From Pseudonocardia alni (GTDB taxonomy: Bacteria > Actinomycetota > Actinomycetes > Mycobacteriales > Pseudonocardiaceae), in contig NZ_PHUJ01000003.1 in NCBI RefSeq assembly GCF_002813375.1, positions 3,100,001 through 3,164,000 on the forward strand: DNA of 64,000 nt, in the 5' to 3' direction. This document shows, in pieces, positions 16,759-24,577 of this stretch. A program made the position numbers and the translations under genes. The first letter of the stretch is position 1; the number at the start of each line of letters is the position of its first letter. The notes below the pieces were generated by a model. The model was given only the letters and a program-made list of their open reading frames with translations. It did not search any database and was not told the origin of the DNA.

Positions 16759-18042
16759 ATGACCGAGACGGGCACCGCCCCACCGCCCCGAGGGGCCCGT
16801 CCACCGGGTCCCCGCTTCCGCAGCCCCATCCGGGGTCCGTGGCTCACCGCCGTCCTCGGTGTGGTGCTGCTGGTGGGGCTTCCGGTCGTCGCGGTGACCG
16901 GGCTGCTCGACTACGTCGCCTACGGCCCCGGCCAGCAGATTCCGGGCGACGTCGGGCTGCTGCGCCCACCCGGCATCGTGTTCCCGTCGGACCCGCCGTG
17001 GCTGTTCCGGCTCACCCAGGGCGTCCATGTCGGACTCGGACTCGTCCTGATCCCGGTCGTGCTGGCGAAGCTGTGGTCGGTCCTGCCGGCCCTGTTCGTG
17101 TTCCCGCCGGTCCGCAGCGTCGCCCACCTGCTGGAGCGGCTGTCGCTGCTGCTGCTGGTGGGGAGCATCCTGTTCGAGAGCGTCACCGGTATTCTCAACA
17201 TCCAGTACGACTACGTGTTCGGCTTCAGCTTCTACACCGCGCACTACCTGGGTGCCTGGGTGTTCATGGCGGCCTTCGCCGTCCACGTGGTCCTGAAGCT
17301 CCCCGCGGCGGTCCGCGCCCTGCGGTCCCGGTCGCTGCGGGCCGAGCTGCGCACACCGCTGTCCCGGACACGTCCGGAGGAGACCGGCGGCGATCTCGTC
17401 GCGGAACGCCCGGCCGAACCGACCATGAGCAGGCGGGGCGCCCTGGCCGTGGTGGGCGGCGGCTCACTGCTGATCGCCGCGCTCACGGTCGGGCAGACCG
17501 TGGAGCCGCTGCGTCCGCTCGCGTTCCTGCTGCCGCGGGGACGGGTGCCGGACGGCCCTCCCGGCAACGACTTCCCGATCAACCGGACCGCGGCCGCGGC
17601 GGGGATCGACCGGTCCGCCGTCGACCCGGAGGTCTGGCGTCTGGAGCTCGCCGGCGGCCCGGCACCGGTCGTCCTCGACCGGGCCCGGCTCCTCGACGGC
17701 GGTGCGGAGCTGCCGCTGCACACCGCGACCCTGCCGCTGGCGTGCGTGGAGGGCTGGTCGGCCGTGCGCACGTGGACCGGGGTGCGGCTGCGGGACCTGG
17801 CCGCGCTGGCGGGCGTCCCCACCCCGGCGTCGGCGGTGGTGACCTCCTTCGACCCGGGCGGGTTCGGCCGGGCGGCGGTGCCGGGGGCCCGGGTGCTCCA
17901 CCCCGACAGCCTGCTGGCCCTACGGGTGGACGGCCACGACCTGTCGCTCGACCACGGCTTCCCCGCTCGGATCATCACCCCCTCCACCCCCGGCGTGCAC
18001 TGCACGAAGTGGGTCCGCTCCATCGAGTTCCGGAGGGTCTGA
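16759..18042 (+). CDS. Cytochrome b561-like membrane + molybdopterin-dependent oxidoreductase fusion
   Basis: 427 residues with AAGGAGC upstream. Residues ~25-190 contain four to five membrane helices with histidines suited to haem b (GVHVGL, AHLLERL, TAHYLGAWVFMAAFAVHVV). A twin-arginine-like MSRRGAL and a further helix follow at ~225-250. Residues ~265-427 are a sulfite-oxidase-type molybdopterin domain: C329 in LPLACVEGWS is the expected Mo ligand, with RIITPSTPG and CTKWVRSIEF at the end. It is probably an extracytoplasmic molybdoenzyme that passes electrons through its own haem b unit. The substrate is unknown (sulfite, sulfoxide or oxidised methionine are family possibilities). Confidence 0.85.
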   Translation: MTETGTAPPPRGARPPGPRFRSPIRGPWLTAVLGVVLLVGLPVVAVTGLLDYVAYGPGQQIPGDVGLLRPPGIVFPSDPPWLFRLTQGVHVGLGLVLIPVVLAKLWSVLPALFVFPPVRSVAHLLERLSLLLLVGSILFESVTGILNIQYDYVFGFSFYTAHYLGAWVFMAAFAVHVVLKLPAAVRALRSRSLRAELRTPLSRTRPEETGGDLVAERPAEPTMSRRGALAVVGGGSLLIAALTVGQTVEPLRPLAFLLPRGRVPDGPPGNDFPINRTAAAAGIDRSAVDPEVWRLELAGGPAPVVLDRARLLDGGAELPLHTATLPLACVEGWSAVRTWTGVRLRDLAALAGVPTPASAVVTSFDPGGFGRAAVPGARVLHPDSLLALRVDGHDLSLDHGFPARIITPSTPGVHCTKWVRSIEFRRV

Positions 18043-18509
18043 TGACGCGTTTCACGACCGTCTACGGTGCCGGGCCGGGCCACCTGCTCCTGCTCGTCGC
18101 GGGCTTCGCGGTGGCCGGCTACGCAGCGCTGCTGCTGCTCGACGACCCCTCCGCGCTCCGCATCCTCGTCTGGTTCGTCGGGGTGGCCCTCGTGCACGAC
18201 GTCGTCCTGTTCCCGCTCTACTCCGCTGTGGACCGCGCGCTGACCACCGTCTCCGGACGGCTGCGCCGCCACGGACGGATCCCGATCGTCAACCACGTCC
18301 GGCTGCCGCTCCTGGCGTCCGGGCTCACGCTGCTCGTCTTCCTCCCCGGCATCATCCGCCAGGGCGAGGAGACCCATCTGGCCGCGACCGGCTTCGACCA
18401 GCAGCCCTACGCCACGGCCTGGCTCCTGCTGGTCGCCGTGTTCGCCGGCACGTCCGCCCTGGTCTACGTCCTCCGCTCGGCACACGCGGCGCTGACCGGG
18501 GACCGGTGA
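18042..18509 (+). CDS. Four-helix membrane protein partner of the molybdoenzyme
   Basis: 155 residues starting within the stop of the molybdoenzyme gene (TGATG overlap). About four hydrophobic helices (LLLLVAGFAVAGYAALLLL, ILVWFVGVALVHDVVLFPLY, LPLLASGLTLLVFLPGII, WLLLVAVFAGTSALVYVL). A His-Asp pair (VHDVV) and NHVRLP sit at helix ends. I recognise no named family. The position suggests a membrane subunit or quinone-side partner of the preceding enzyme. Confidence 0.7.
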   Translation: MTRFTTVYGAGPGHLLLLVAGFAVAGYAALLLLDDPSALRILVWFVGVALVHDVVLFPLYSAVDRALTTVSGRLRRHGRIPIVNHVRLPLLASGLTLLVFLPGIIRQGEETHLAATGFDQQPYATAWLLLVAVFAGTSALVYVLRSAHAALTGDR

Positions 18510-19222
18510 TGCGCCCCGCACCGCGGGCCACCCTCGTCGACGACCTGCTGAGCGGGGAGGCCCTCGAGATCCGCCACCCCACCGGGTCGGTACAGCTGCT
18601 CGATCCGGCGCGCTGGCGGGCCGGCCCCGACCCCACGGACATCGACGTGGTGCGGCGGTGCACCGGACCGACCCTGGACCTCGGGTGCGGACCGGGCCGA
18701 CTCGTACGGGCGCTGCGCGACCACGGCGTCGTGGCCTGGGGGGTCGACAGCTCAGCCGTCGCCGTGGAGCTGTGCCGGAGCCGGGGGGCGCCGGTCCTGC
18801 ACCGGGACGTGTTCGCCACGCTCCCCCGGGAGGGTCGCTGGCGTCACGTCCTGCTCCTCGACGGCAACGTCGGCGTCGGTGGGGATCCCGTCCGGCTGCT
18901 GGCGCGCGCGGCCGCACTCACGGCGCCCGGGGGCACCCTGCTGGTCGAGACCGACCACGACCCCGGCCTCTGCTGGACCGGAGCCCTCCCGATCGCGGAC
19001 GGCGACGGCGTGTCGTCCACGATGTGGGCCCGTGTCGGCGCCCGTGCCCTCGAGGACATCGCGGCACGTCTGGGGCTCGCCGTCGTCGACCGGCGGTCCG
19101 CTCGGCCGGGCCGCGGTGACATCGTGGAACTGCGCGGAGGCGCCCGGAGCACGCGTCCGGCGGGAAAGGGGAACCGGATGACCGGGAGCTTTCGAACACC
19201 GTGCGATGGAGAACTCAGCTGA
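18506..19222 (+). CDS. Class I SAM-dependent methyltransferase
   Basis: 238 residues from GTG 18506 (ATG 18509 is the next codon), overlapping the preceding stop. The SAM-binding motif I is LDLGCGPGRLVRAL, followed by the acidic WGVDSSAVAVELCR, HRDVFATLP and the post-motif LLLDGNVGVGGDP. The last ~20 residues overlap the next gene. Third member of the molybdoenzyme operon; the methylated substrate cannot be inferred. Confidence 0.8.
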   Translation: MMRPAPRATLVDDLLSGEALEIRHPTGSVQLLDPARWRAGPDPTDIDVVRRCTGPTLDLGCGPGRLVRALRDHGVVAWGVDSSAVAVELCRSRGAPVLHRDVFATLPREGRWRHVLLLDGNVGVGGDPVRLLARAAALTAPGGTLLVETDHDPGLCWTGALPIADGDGVSSTMWARVGARALEDIAARLGLAVVDRRSARPGRGDIVELRGGARSTRPAGKGNRMTGSFRTPCDGELS

Positions 19223-19907
19223 GGTCGGCGCGGCGGTACTCAGGCTCGTCGAGGCTGGGAGCGGCGACCCGGCGGCGGTACTGACCGGCCTCGTCGGATC
19301 GGTCGAGCGCCTCGCCGGGCTCACCGCCGGCGCGGCCCTGCTGTCGGACGGGGCGGTCGGCGGGGTCGTGGCGGCCGGGCCCGCGGGTCCGCGCGCGGCG
19401 TTGGCCGCAGGGTTCGGCCAGGGGCCCGGTGGGGAGAGCGCCCGGACCGGTCGTCCCGTGCACTGTCCGGACCTCGGCCGCGAGCGTTCCCGGTGGCTCG
19501 TGTTCGCCGCGCGGGCGCTCGCCGCCGGGGTCGACGCCGCCTGGGCGTTCCCGCTGAGGCACGGGCCGGACACCGTCGGCGCGCTGCTCGTGCTGGGGAC
19601 CGCGGACGCCGGGCCCGACCCGCAGGTGCTGGGCCTGTTCGCCGAGGCGGCCGCGGTCGCGCTCCTCCGCTCCGCGGCATCGGACCGCACCGCGACGGAG
19701 CTGGACCAGCTCCGGACGGCGCTGGCGAGCCGCGTGGTCGTCGAGCAGGCGAAGGGGATGCTCGCGGCGCACGCCGGTGTCGACGTGGGTACGGCGTTCG
19801 AACTGCTGCGCGGTCATGCGCGCCGGAACGGACGCCCGCTCGGCGAGGTGGCGACGGCGCTGATCCGTGGCGACACCGACCCCGCGATTATTCTCAGACG
19901 CCACTGA
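19206..19907 (+). CDS. GAF-ANTAR domain RNA-binding antiterminator-like regulator
   Basis: 233 residues. Residues ~10-155 form a GAF-like sensor (LTAGAALLSDGAVGGVVAAG, AWAFPLRHGPDTVGALLVLG). The C-terminus is an ANTAR RNA-binding domain: LRTALASRVVVEQAKGMLAAHAGVDVGTAFELLRGHARRNGRPL. Such proteins bind two-hexaloop RNA to prevent termination. It overlaps the methyltransferase by 17 bases, so it may be expressed with the molybdoenzyme operon. Confidence 0.85.
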   Translation: MENSAEVGAAVLRLVEAGSGDPAAVLTGLVGSVERLAGLTAGAALLSDGAVGGVVAAGPAGPRAALAAGFGQGPGGESARTGRPVHCPDLGRERSRWLVFAARALAAGVDAAWAFPLRHGPDTVGALLVLGTADAGPDPQVLGLFAEAAAVALLRSAASDRTATELDQLRTALASRVVVEQAKGMLAAHAGVDVGTAFELLRGHARRNGRPLGEVATALIRGDTDPAIILRRH

Positions 19908-20208
19908 CCGCCATTTCCACACGACACCGCGCTTGTTCGCAACGGCGCTCGATTCGGTTTTCACTCGATCGTGTATCGCCACTCCGATGCACAATGCAAC
20001 ATAACACCGATTCCACACGGATTACTGAAACCGCTGCTCAAAGCCCTGCTGGAGTCGACTGTCCATGGTCTCAACCCCGTCCGTTCACCACTGACACGCG
20101 ATTCTCGTCACCACTCCGGCGAATGCCGAGAGGGGATGAACCGATAACGTCGACATCAGCACCCCGGCGCTCCCCCGGGTGTGCATCACCGAATGAAGGA
20201 GAATAAAC
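19908..20208. other. Intergenic, unusually A/T-rich promoter region
   Basis: 301 bp without a supported ORF, clearly more A/T-rich than its surroundings (for example around 19970-20045). It ends in GAAGGAG seven bases before the ATG at 20209 and probably holds the promoter and long leader of the small secreted protein. No tRNA or clear riboswitch was recognised. Confidence 0.5.
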
Positions 20209-20592
20209 ATGCGCAAGTCCATGCGTACCGTCATCGCGTCCGCGATGGCCGTTCCGATGACCCTCGGCGTGGCCGGGATGGCCTTCGCCGACGAGGGCGA
20301 CTCCACCCGCGAGCAGACCCAGTCCACCGAGGGCACCGTCTCGGGCGAGCAAGGCGCCTCCACCGAGCAGGACAACTCCAGCTTCGCCCCGGTCACACAG
20401 CTCAACCCGGCGTTCAACGTCTCCGACGTCCTCGGCCTGAGCGACTTCGCCAACGAGGACTCCGAGGGCGGCGACGGCCAGTCCGTCGTCCAGGACAACT
20501 CGATCGACTCGACGACCGAGCAGGGGTCCTCGGCCTCTACCGAGCAGGCGCAGAAGAGCGTGCTCGACCAGGCCGCGGGCCTCGGGGGCTGA
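20209..20592 (+). CDS. Small secreted acidic Ser/Thr/Gln/Glu-rich protein
   Basis: 127 residues with a good signal peptide (MRKSMRTVIASAMAVPMTLGVAGMAFA, cleavage after AFA). The mature part is low-complexity and acidic with recurring STEQ-type units (STREQTQSTEGT, GASTEQDNSS, STTEQGSSASTEQ) around a short hydrophobic core (AFNVSDVLGLSDF). Preceded by GAAGGAG and followed by a strong terminator. No named family. The composition suggests a cell-wall or extracellular disordered protein, perhaps abundant given its dedicated promoter and terminator. Confidence 0.75.
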   Translation: MRKSMRTVIASAMAVPMTLGVAGMAFADEGDSTREQTQSTEGTVSGEQGASTEQDNSSFAPVTQLNPAFNVSDVLGLSDFANEDSEGGDGQSVVQDNSIDSTTEQGSSASTEQAQKSVLDQAAGLGG

Positions 20593-20612
20593 CCGGACCA
20601 CCGGACACGAAG

Positions 20613-20652
20613 AACGGGGCCGGGCCACCTGCGGGAGTGGCCCGGCCCCGTT
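20613..20652. terminator. Perfect 16-bp stem bidirectional terminator
   Basis: AACGGGGCCGGGCCAC (20613-20628) pairs exactly with 20637-20652 around an 8-base loop. It lies 20 bp after the secreted-protein stop and 44 bp before the ferritin-like gene's stop on the other strand, so it can end transcription from both sides. Confidence 0.85.
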
Positions 20653-20695
20653 CGTCGTGCGTCAGGCCGGTGTCCGCCGACGGCGGAGCGCAGGG

Positions 20696-21679
20696 TCAGC
20701 CGTTGGCGTCGCTGGTGTCGACGTCACCGTTCACGCCCTGCGGGAAGAACCCACCGCGGGTCACCGCGCGGGGGTCGAGGTAGACGATGTTCAGGACCTG
20801 GCCGGGCGTACGGGAGAAGGCGATCGAGTTCTCGTCGGCCGGGACGATGTTCGCGTTCCCCGACCGGTCGACGATGCCCTGGTCGAGGTCGGAGGGGCCG
20901 TCGAGCGAGTCGCGAGCGTCGGAGATCTTGCCGACGGTGTCGGCGGCGCCGCTCTGCAGCAGCAGCGTCCGCACGAGGCCGGCGTGGTAGGCCTCGACCG
21001 CGAGGATCCCGGCCGCGGCCTCCAGGAAGGTCTTGTTCGACACGAGCGGCGCCGCACCCTTGTAGGCGGTCACGCCGACGTCCTCGAAGATGAAGGCGCC
21101 CAGCAGGAAGCTGGTCTCGTCCTTGAACGGGTCGAACGTCTCGTTCTTGCCCACGACCCCGGCCGCCTGCGCCGCGGCGGTGAACGCCTCCTGCAGGTCG
21201 ATCTCGGGCCGGGCGACCTTCGCGTCGCCGAGCGCCGCGCGCAGGAAGTCGACGTGGGCCCGCTCGTCCTGGGCGATCTCCTCGGCGTACTGGCGGCCGA
21301 GCTTGGTCTCGAACGAGACCTTGTAGCCCCCGGTGACGCCGCCCAGGTCGCCCTTCCCGTCGATCTGGGAGTCCTTCAGACCGTTGCCCGTGACGGCGCG
21401 CAGGTAGAACTCGGCCTCCAGGTACTCGAGGTTGAGGGCGAAGTTCAGTACGGCGGCGTCGGAGACGCCGCCGTCCTCGCTGTCGCTCCCGCCCAGGCCG
21501 AGGCCGCCGAGCAGGCCGCCCTCGCTCGCCGAGGCGATACCGCTGCCGAGGACGCCGAGGCCGGCCACCCCCGCTCCGGTCAGACCCGCCGCGCGCAGGA
21601 ACCGCCGGCGGTCCATCGCGTTGTCGGTGCTGCGCTCGATGGAGTCGTTCAGGAACTTCTTGCTGAATCCGTGGAACAC
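20696..21679 (-). CDS. Tat-exported ferritin-like domain protein
   Basis: 327 residues from GTG 21679, with GAGGAG six bases upstream. Near residue 25 is [20 protein letters not shown], a twin-arginine signal. The mature part is a ferritin-like four-helix bundle: [66 protein letters not shown] carry the Glu/His residues expected of a di-iron site. The family (Ferritin_2, related to plant desiccation protein PCC13-62) is common in actinobacteria. The role is probably extracytoplasmic stress protection (inference). Confidence 0.87.
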   Translation of the reverse strand: MFHGFSKKFLNDSIERSTDNAMDRRRFLRAAGLTGAGVAGLGVLGSGIASASEGGLLGGLGLGGSDSEDGGVSDAAVLNFALNLEYLEAEFYLRAVTGNGLKDSQIDGKGDLGGVTGGYKVSFETKLGRQYAEEIAQDERAHVDFLRAALGDAKVARPEIDLQEAFTAAAQAAGVVGKNETFDPFKDETSFLLGAFIFEDVGVTAYKGAAPLVSNKTFLEAAAGILAVEAYHAGLVRTLLLQSGAADTVGKISDARDSLDGPSDLDQGIVDRSGNANIVPADENSIAFSRTPGQVLNIVYLDPRAVTRGGFFPQGVNGDVDTSDANG

Positions 21680-22025
21680 GAGAACTCCTCGTGTCGGCCC
21701 GAGAGGACGGCCGGGTCCGGGGCCGTGCCTCCGAGATCGGGCTCGGAACGGGCGCCACACCGGCGCACCTGAACCGTCAACGACACACCACCCACGCCAG
21801 TTACCACCCCATCGAGTGATGGGTCGCGGACCGTCGGGAGCACGAGGCGGGCTCGCACGACGATCACCGTGGGTCCGGCCGCGTGAGCCGGCCCGGAACG
21901 GGCAGACGCCGGCGTGGTCCCGCTCGGGCCCGCCGCAGCGAGGACCGGTCGTCGGACACGATGTCGGCGCTTCGTGGACGTCGGCGAACAGGGCGGACAC
22001 CGATCCGCGGGCGTGTGCGTGCGGC
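21680..22025. other. Intergenic region upstream of the ferritin-like gene
   Basis: 346 bp between the ferritin-like gene and the DUF4190-like remnant with no ORF I would support. A short hairpin, CCCATC-GAGT-GATGGG, lies at 21808-21823 and could be an operator or mRNA-leader structure. Nothing else recognised. Confidence 0.4.
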
Positions 22026-22369
22026 TCAGCCGAGCATGGTGAAGAACGCGAACACGTCGACGACGCCGAGCACGATCGCGGTGATGGCGTTGCCCCGGCC
22101 CGGCTGCCCGGGCTCGAGCCGGTTCGCGGCAAGCAACCCGAGCACGAATGCCATCGGGCCGAGGACGACGCCGAACAGGAACAGCCCGATCAGGCCGCAG
22201 GCCGCGCCGGCCGTGGCGAGGCTGCCCGCTGACCTCGCCTTCGGCTCGGCCTGCACCTGGACTGCCACGCCTGGAACTGCTGCCACGCCTGCCAGCCCGG
22301 CGGGGACGGCTGGGGCTGCCCCGGGTGGAACGGGGGCTGCGGCGGAAACGACGGCTGCTGCGTGGTCAC
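22026..22369 (-). pseudogene. DUF4190-like membrane protein broken by a frameshift
   Basis: The 5' part from GTG 22369 encodes a Pro/Gln-rich cytoplasmic tail (TTQQPSFPPQPPFHPGQPQP, WQAWQQFQAW). The 3' part in another frame encodes QVQAEPKARSAGSL and two membrane helices ([44 protein letters not shown]). Together they make a typical DUF4190 protein, but they join only if one base is added or two removed near 22265. Either a real lesion or a sequencing error; the helix part alone could start at a nearby ATG. Confidence 0.65.
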
Positions 22370-22794
22370 AGTGTGCTCCAGAGGTTCATGGCCGAGTGCG
22401 ATATCCGGCATGTCGCAACCCGCCTTGGTCCGGTTAGCGCAGCAGTGGACAGGTCATCGGTTGTGAGGAGACGCCCCGGCCAGGCGTCGCCCGCTCGGGG
22501 ATCGCCTGAGCCACAGGCCCGGGGACCGGTGTCGTGGGACACCTCGGCGGGGGCGCGCCACCTGGAGCCTGCTGCTTCCCCGGCGGGTTCGACCTTCTCC
22601 GGACAGCAGCCGCTCGCCCGGACGACGAGGATCGTGGAGGTACGGCCGTCAGAGCGTCGACTCGGTGGATCCTCGGAGTCACACACGAAGTCTGCGACGG
22701 TCAGCTGCGGAGCAGGGATGGACCAACCGGCGATGTCTGATTTCGTCGCGTTCAGCCAGGAGGACCGTCGCGCATCCTGAGTCACTGGCTGGTG
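22370..22794. other. Intergenic region left of the tRNA-like repeat
   Basis: 425 bp. A leftward open frame of 139 codons (22366-22785) crosses it, but its codon third positions are much less GC-rich than real neighbours and it matches nothing I know, so I do not call it. This is the chromosomal side next to the island boundary. Confidence 0.4.
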
Positions 22795-22839
22795 TGGAGC
22801 CGCCTGGGGAGTCGAACCCCAGACCTATGCATTACGAGT
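22795..22839 (-). repeat. Partial tRNA-Thr copy (candidate attachment site, left end of island)
   Basis: 45 bases matching the 3' half of the tRNA-Thr gene at 28287-28332, from the CCA end through the T-arm to the anticodon loop. There is one missing base and one C-to-T change, with a 23-base identical run across the T-arm. The D-arm half is absent. A tRNA 3' fragment at the far end of a DNA segment whose other end carries the whole tRNA is the classic product of site-specific integration. Confidence 0.8.
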
Positions 22840-23075
22840 TCTTCCGTCGTGGAAACACCCGTGCGCAGGCCGTCCATTCATGCACGTCATGCAGAACACG
22901 GTGCCCATCCAGCACCATCGGTGGACACCCTTGGAGGCCTTGAAGGAGGCCACGACATCATTCGGTGCCCAGTCCCAGTTCAGGGCATCAGGCGCCGACA
23001 TGACGCTGTGACGGTCGGCTCCCTACCCGCCGTCCTCGGTCACGGCAGCGCTGCTCGCTCCGCACGTCCGCGGGG
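22840..23075. other. Non-coding left part of the island
   Basis: 236 bp between the partial tRNA copy and the MFS remnant. No open frame with the codon bias of the neighbouring genes and no integrase fragment recognised. Confidence 0.4.
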
Positions 23076-23180
23076 TCAGGTCGGCAGTTGCCGGCCGACG
23101 ATCTCCCGCATCAGCAGCGCAGCGACCGTGCTAACCATCGCGGTCACCACGACGAACGCGGCCGGGACGATCGGCTGACA
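23076..23180 (-). pseudogene. Remnant of an MFS-transporter C-terminus
   Basis: Leftward frame ending at TGA 23076-23078 reads PIVPAAFVVVTAMVSTVAALLMRE then IVGRQLPT. That is a typical last transmembrane helix and cytoplasmic tail of MFS (MHS-type) organic-acid transporters. The upstream remainder is missing; the next sequence belongs to the citrate synthase-like gene. Only about 30 codons survive. Confidence 0.4.
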
Positions 23181-23206
23181 GACCCTGCGCGGTGCGGGCG
23201 CCCTGG

Positions 23207-24388
23207 TCAGGTACGACCATCGCGTTCCTCCAGCGCGTGGGCGAGCCACCCGGCCGACCGTCCGAGGTGGAACAGGACCTCCCCCGCACCGTGGACCAAC
23301 CCGTGCACGTGACAGAGAGCGCCGAGGGCGAACTCGACGTTGGGGGACTCACCGCTGCGGCGGGCCACGAGTTCGAGGACGTCGCACACGACGCGGCGCC
23401 GCACCGGATCGGCCGTGTCGTCGGCGAGCAGCTCGTCGAGCAGGTGGCCGGCGCGTGGATCGGCCCCTTCGTAGCGGGCCTGACCGAAGCCGGGCAGCAC
23501 ACCACCGAGCGCGAGCCTGCCGGCGAGCACGTCTGCGACCCGCTCCGGACCGGCGATCTCCTCCAGCAGGCTGTGCACACCGGTCGACGAGCCACCGTGG
23601 CGTAGCCCGCTCGCCACACCCATGCCGGTCAGCACGACCGAGTACGGGTCGGCCGCGACCGACGCGGCCAGCCGGGCGGCACGGGTGGACGGCGCCAGCC
23701 CGTGGTCCGCCACCAGGACGAGCGCGCGGTCGAGCAGACCGACGGCCCGCGGACGGGATCTCCCGGGAGCGAGCCGGGACCACAGCTGGGCGGCGATCGG
23801 AGCGTCCGCCGACGGCAGGGTCACACCGGGCGCCACCGGCAGGCACCGGGCGAGCCCGGCGAGCAACGAGCGCGCCACCGAGATGACACCGGCCGTCGAC
23901 AGGTCGAACCGCAGCGGGTCGGCTGCGGAGAGCCCGCTCACCGTGAGCTTGAGCCGGTCCAACGGGAGGTGCCCGGGCGGTAGCGCGAACCCGGCGACGT
24001 CGTCCGGCACCGACGCGATCTGACGCCACGGAGCGGGCGCGGCGTCGACCCCGGTCCACAACCACTCGGCGACCTGCTCGAACCCGACCTCGCCGGCCAG
24101 GTCGACGGCGTCGCGGCCGCGGTAGAGCAGGCGGCCGTCGACGATCGAGGTGAGCTCGGTGCGCTCACGCGGGGCACCACGGCCGGGCTGCTGAGCCCGG
24201 TCGCCGCGGACCATCGCCTCGATGTCGGAGCGCCGAAACCAGCTCTGCCTACTGCCCGGACGCTGGTTCCGGGCCAGCTGACCGCGACTGACATAGGCGT
24301 ACACCGTACGCCGCTGGACCCCGAGCAGGTCCGCGACCTCGTCGACGGTCAGCAGCTCCGCGTCCGTCCCGTCCCGCGCCTCGGTCAT
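23207..24388 (-). CDS. Citrate synthase-like protein with N-terminal helix-turn-helix
   Basis: 393 residues. The N-terminal ~55 residues are a MerR/excisionase-type DNA-binding domain (LLTVDEVADLLGVQRRTVYAYVSRGQLA, SWFRRSDIEAMV). From about residue 80 the sequence is citrate-synthase-like (SIVDGRLLYRGRDAVDLAGEVGFEQVAEWLWTG). The catalytic regions are GLRHGGSSTGVHSLLEE, GGVLPGFGQARYEGADPRAGHLL and the terminal HVHGLVHGAGEVLFHLGRSAGWLAHA. In active enzymes the second block reads GFGHR/VYxxxDPR; here the R/H pattern is altered (GFGQARYEGADPR). It may be a metabolite-sensing regulator or an enzyme bound to its own promoter. Confidence 0.8.
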   Translation of the reverse strand: MTEARDGTDAELLTVDEVADLLGVQRRTVYAYVSRGQLARNQRPGSRQSWFRRSDIEAMVRGDRAQQPGRGAPRERTELTSIVDGRLLYRGRDAVDLAGEVGFEQVAEWLWTGVDAAPAPWRQIASVPDDVAGFALPPGHLPLDRLKLTVSGLSAADPLRFDLSTAGVISVARSLLAGLARCLPVAPGVTLPSADAPIAAQLWSRLAPGRSRPRAVGLLDRALVLVADHGLAPSTRAARLAASVAADPYSVVLTGMGVASGLRHGGSSTGVHSLLEEIAGPERVADVLAGRLALGGVLPGFGQARYEGADPRAGHLLDELLADDTADPVRRRVVCDVLELVARRSGESPNVEFALGALCHVHGLVHGAGEVLFHLGRSAGWLAHALEERDGRT

Positions 24389-24429
24389 GCCGTCATCACA
24401 GCAGCCCTCCCGTCGATCCGTACCGGCGG

Positions 24430-24480
24430 ACGGTAGAGCCCGTCACGCATGACGTCAACGTTGATGCATGCACGTTGACA
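24430..24480. promoter_or_regulatory. Divergent promoters over a perfect inverted repeat
   Basis: GTCAACGT (24454-24461) and ACGTTGAC (24472-24479) form a perfect 8-bp inverted repeat with a 10-bp spacer. TTGACA at 24475-24480 could be the -35 of the rightward dehydrogenase operon. On the other strand TTGACG (24458-24453) and TACCGT (24435-24430), 17 bp apart, form a good promoter for the citrate synthase-like gene. The HTH of that protein is the likely ligand. Confidence 0.65.
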
Positions 24481-24577
24481 ACAGTTGATTCGCTCTGCAC
24501 AGTCGTCACCGTCGCGGACGATGTCCACGGGATCGCCGCGACCCGACGGACGACGCCCCCGTGGCGAGGAGGTCGCA

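Noticed and set aside
22366..22785. 139-codon leftward frame left of the island
   Set aside because: Third-position GC is well below that of real genes here and no similarity or ribosome-binding site is apparent.
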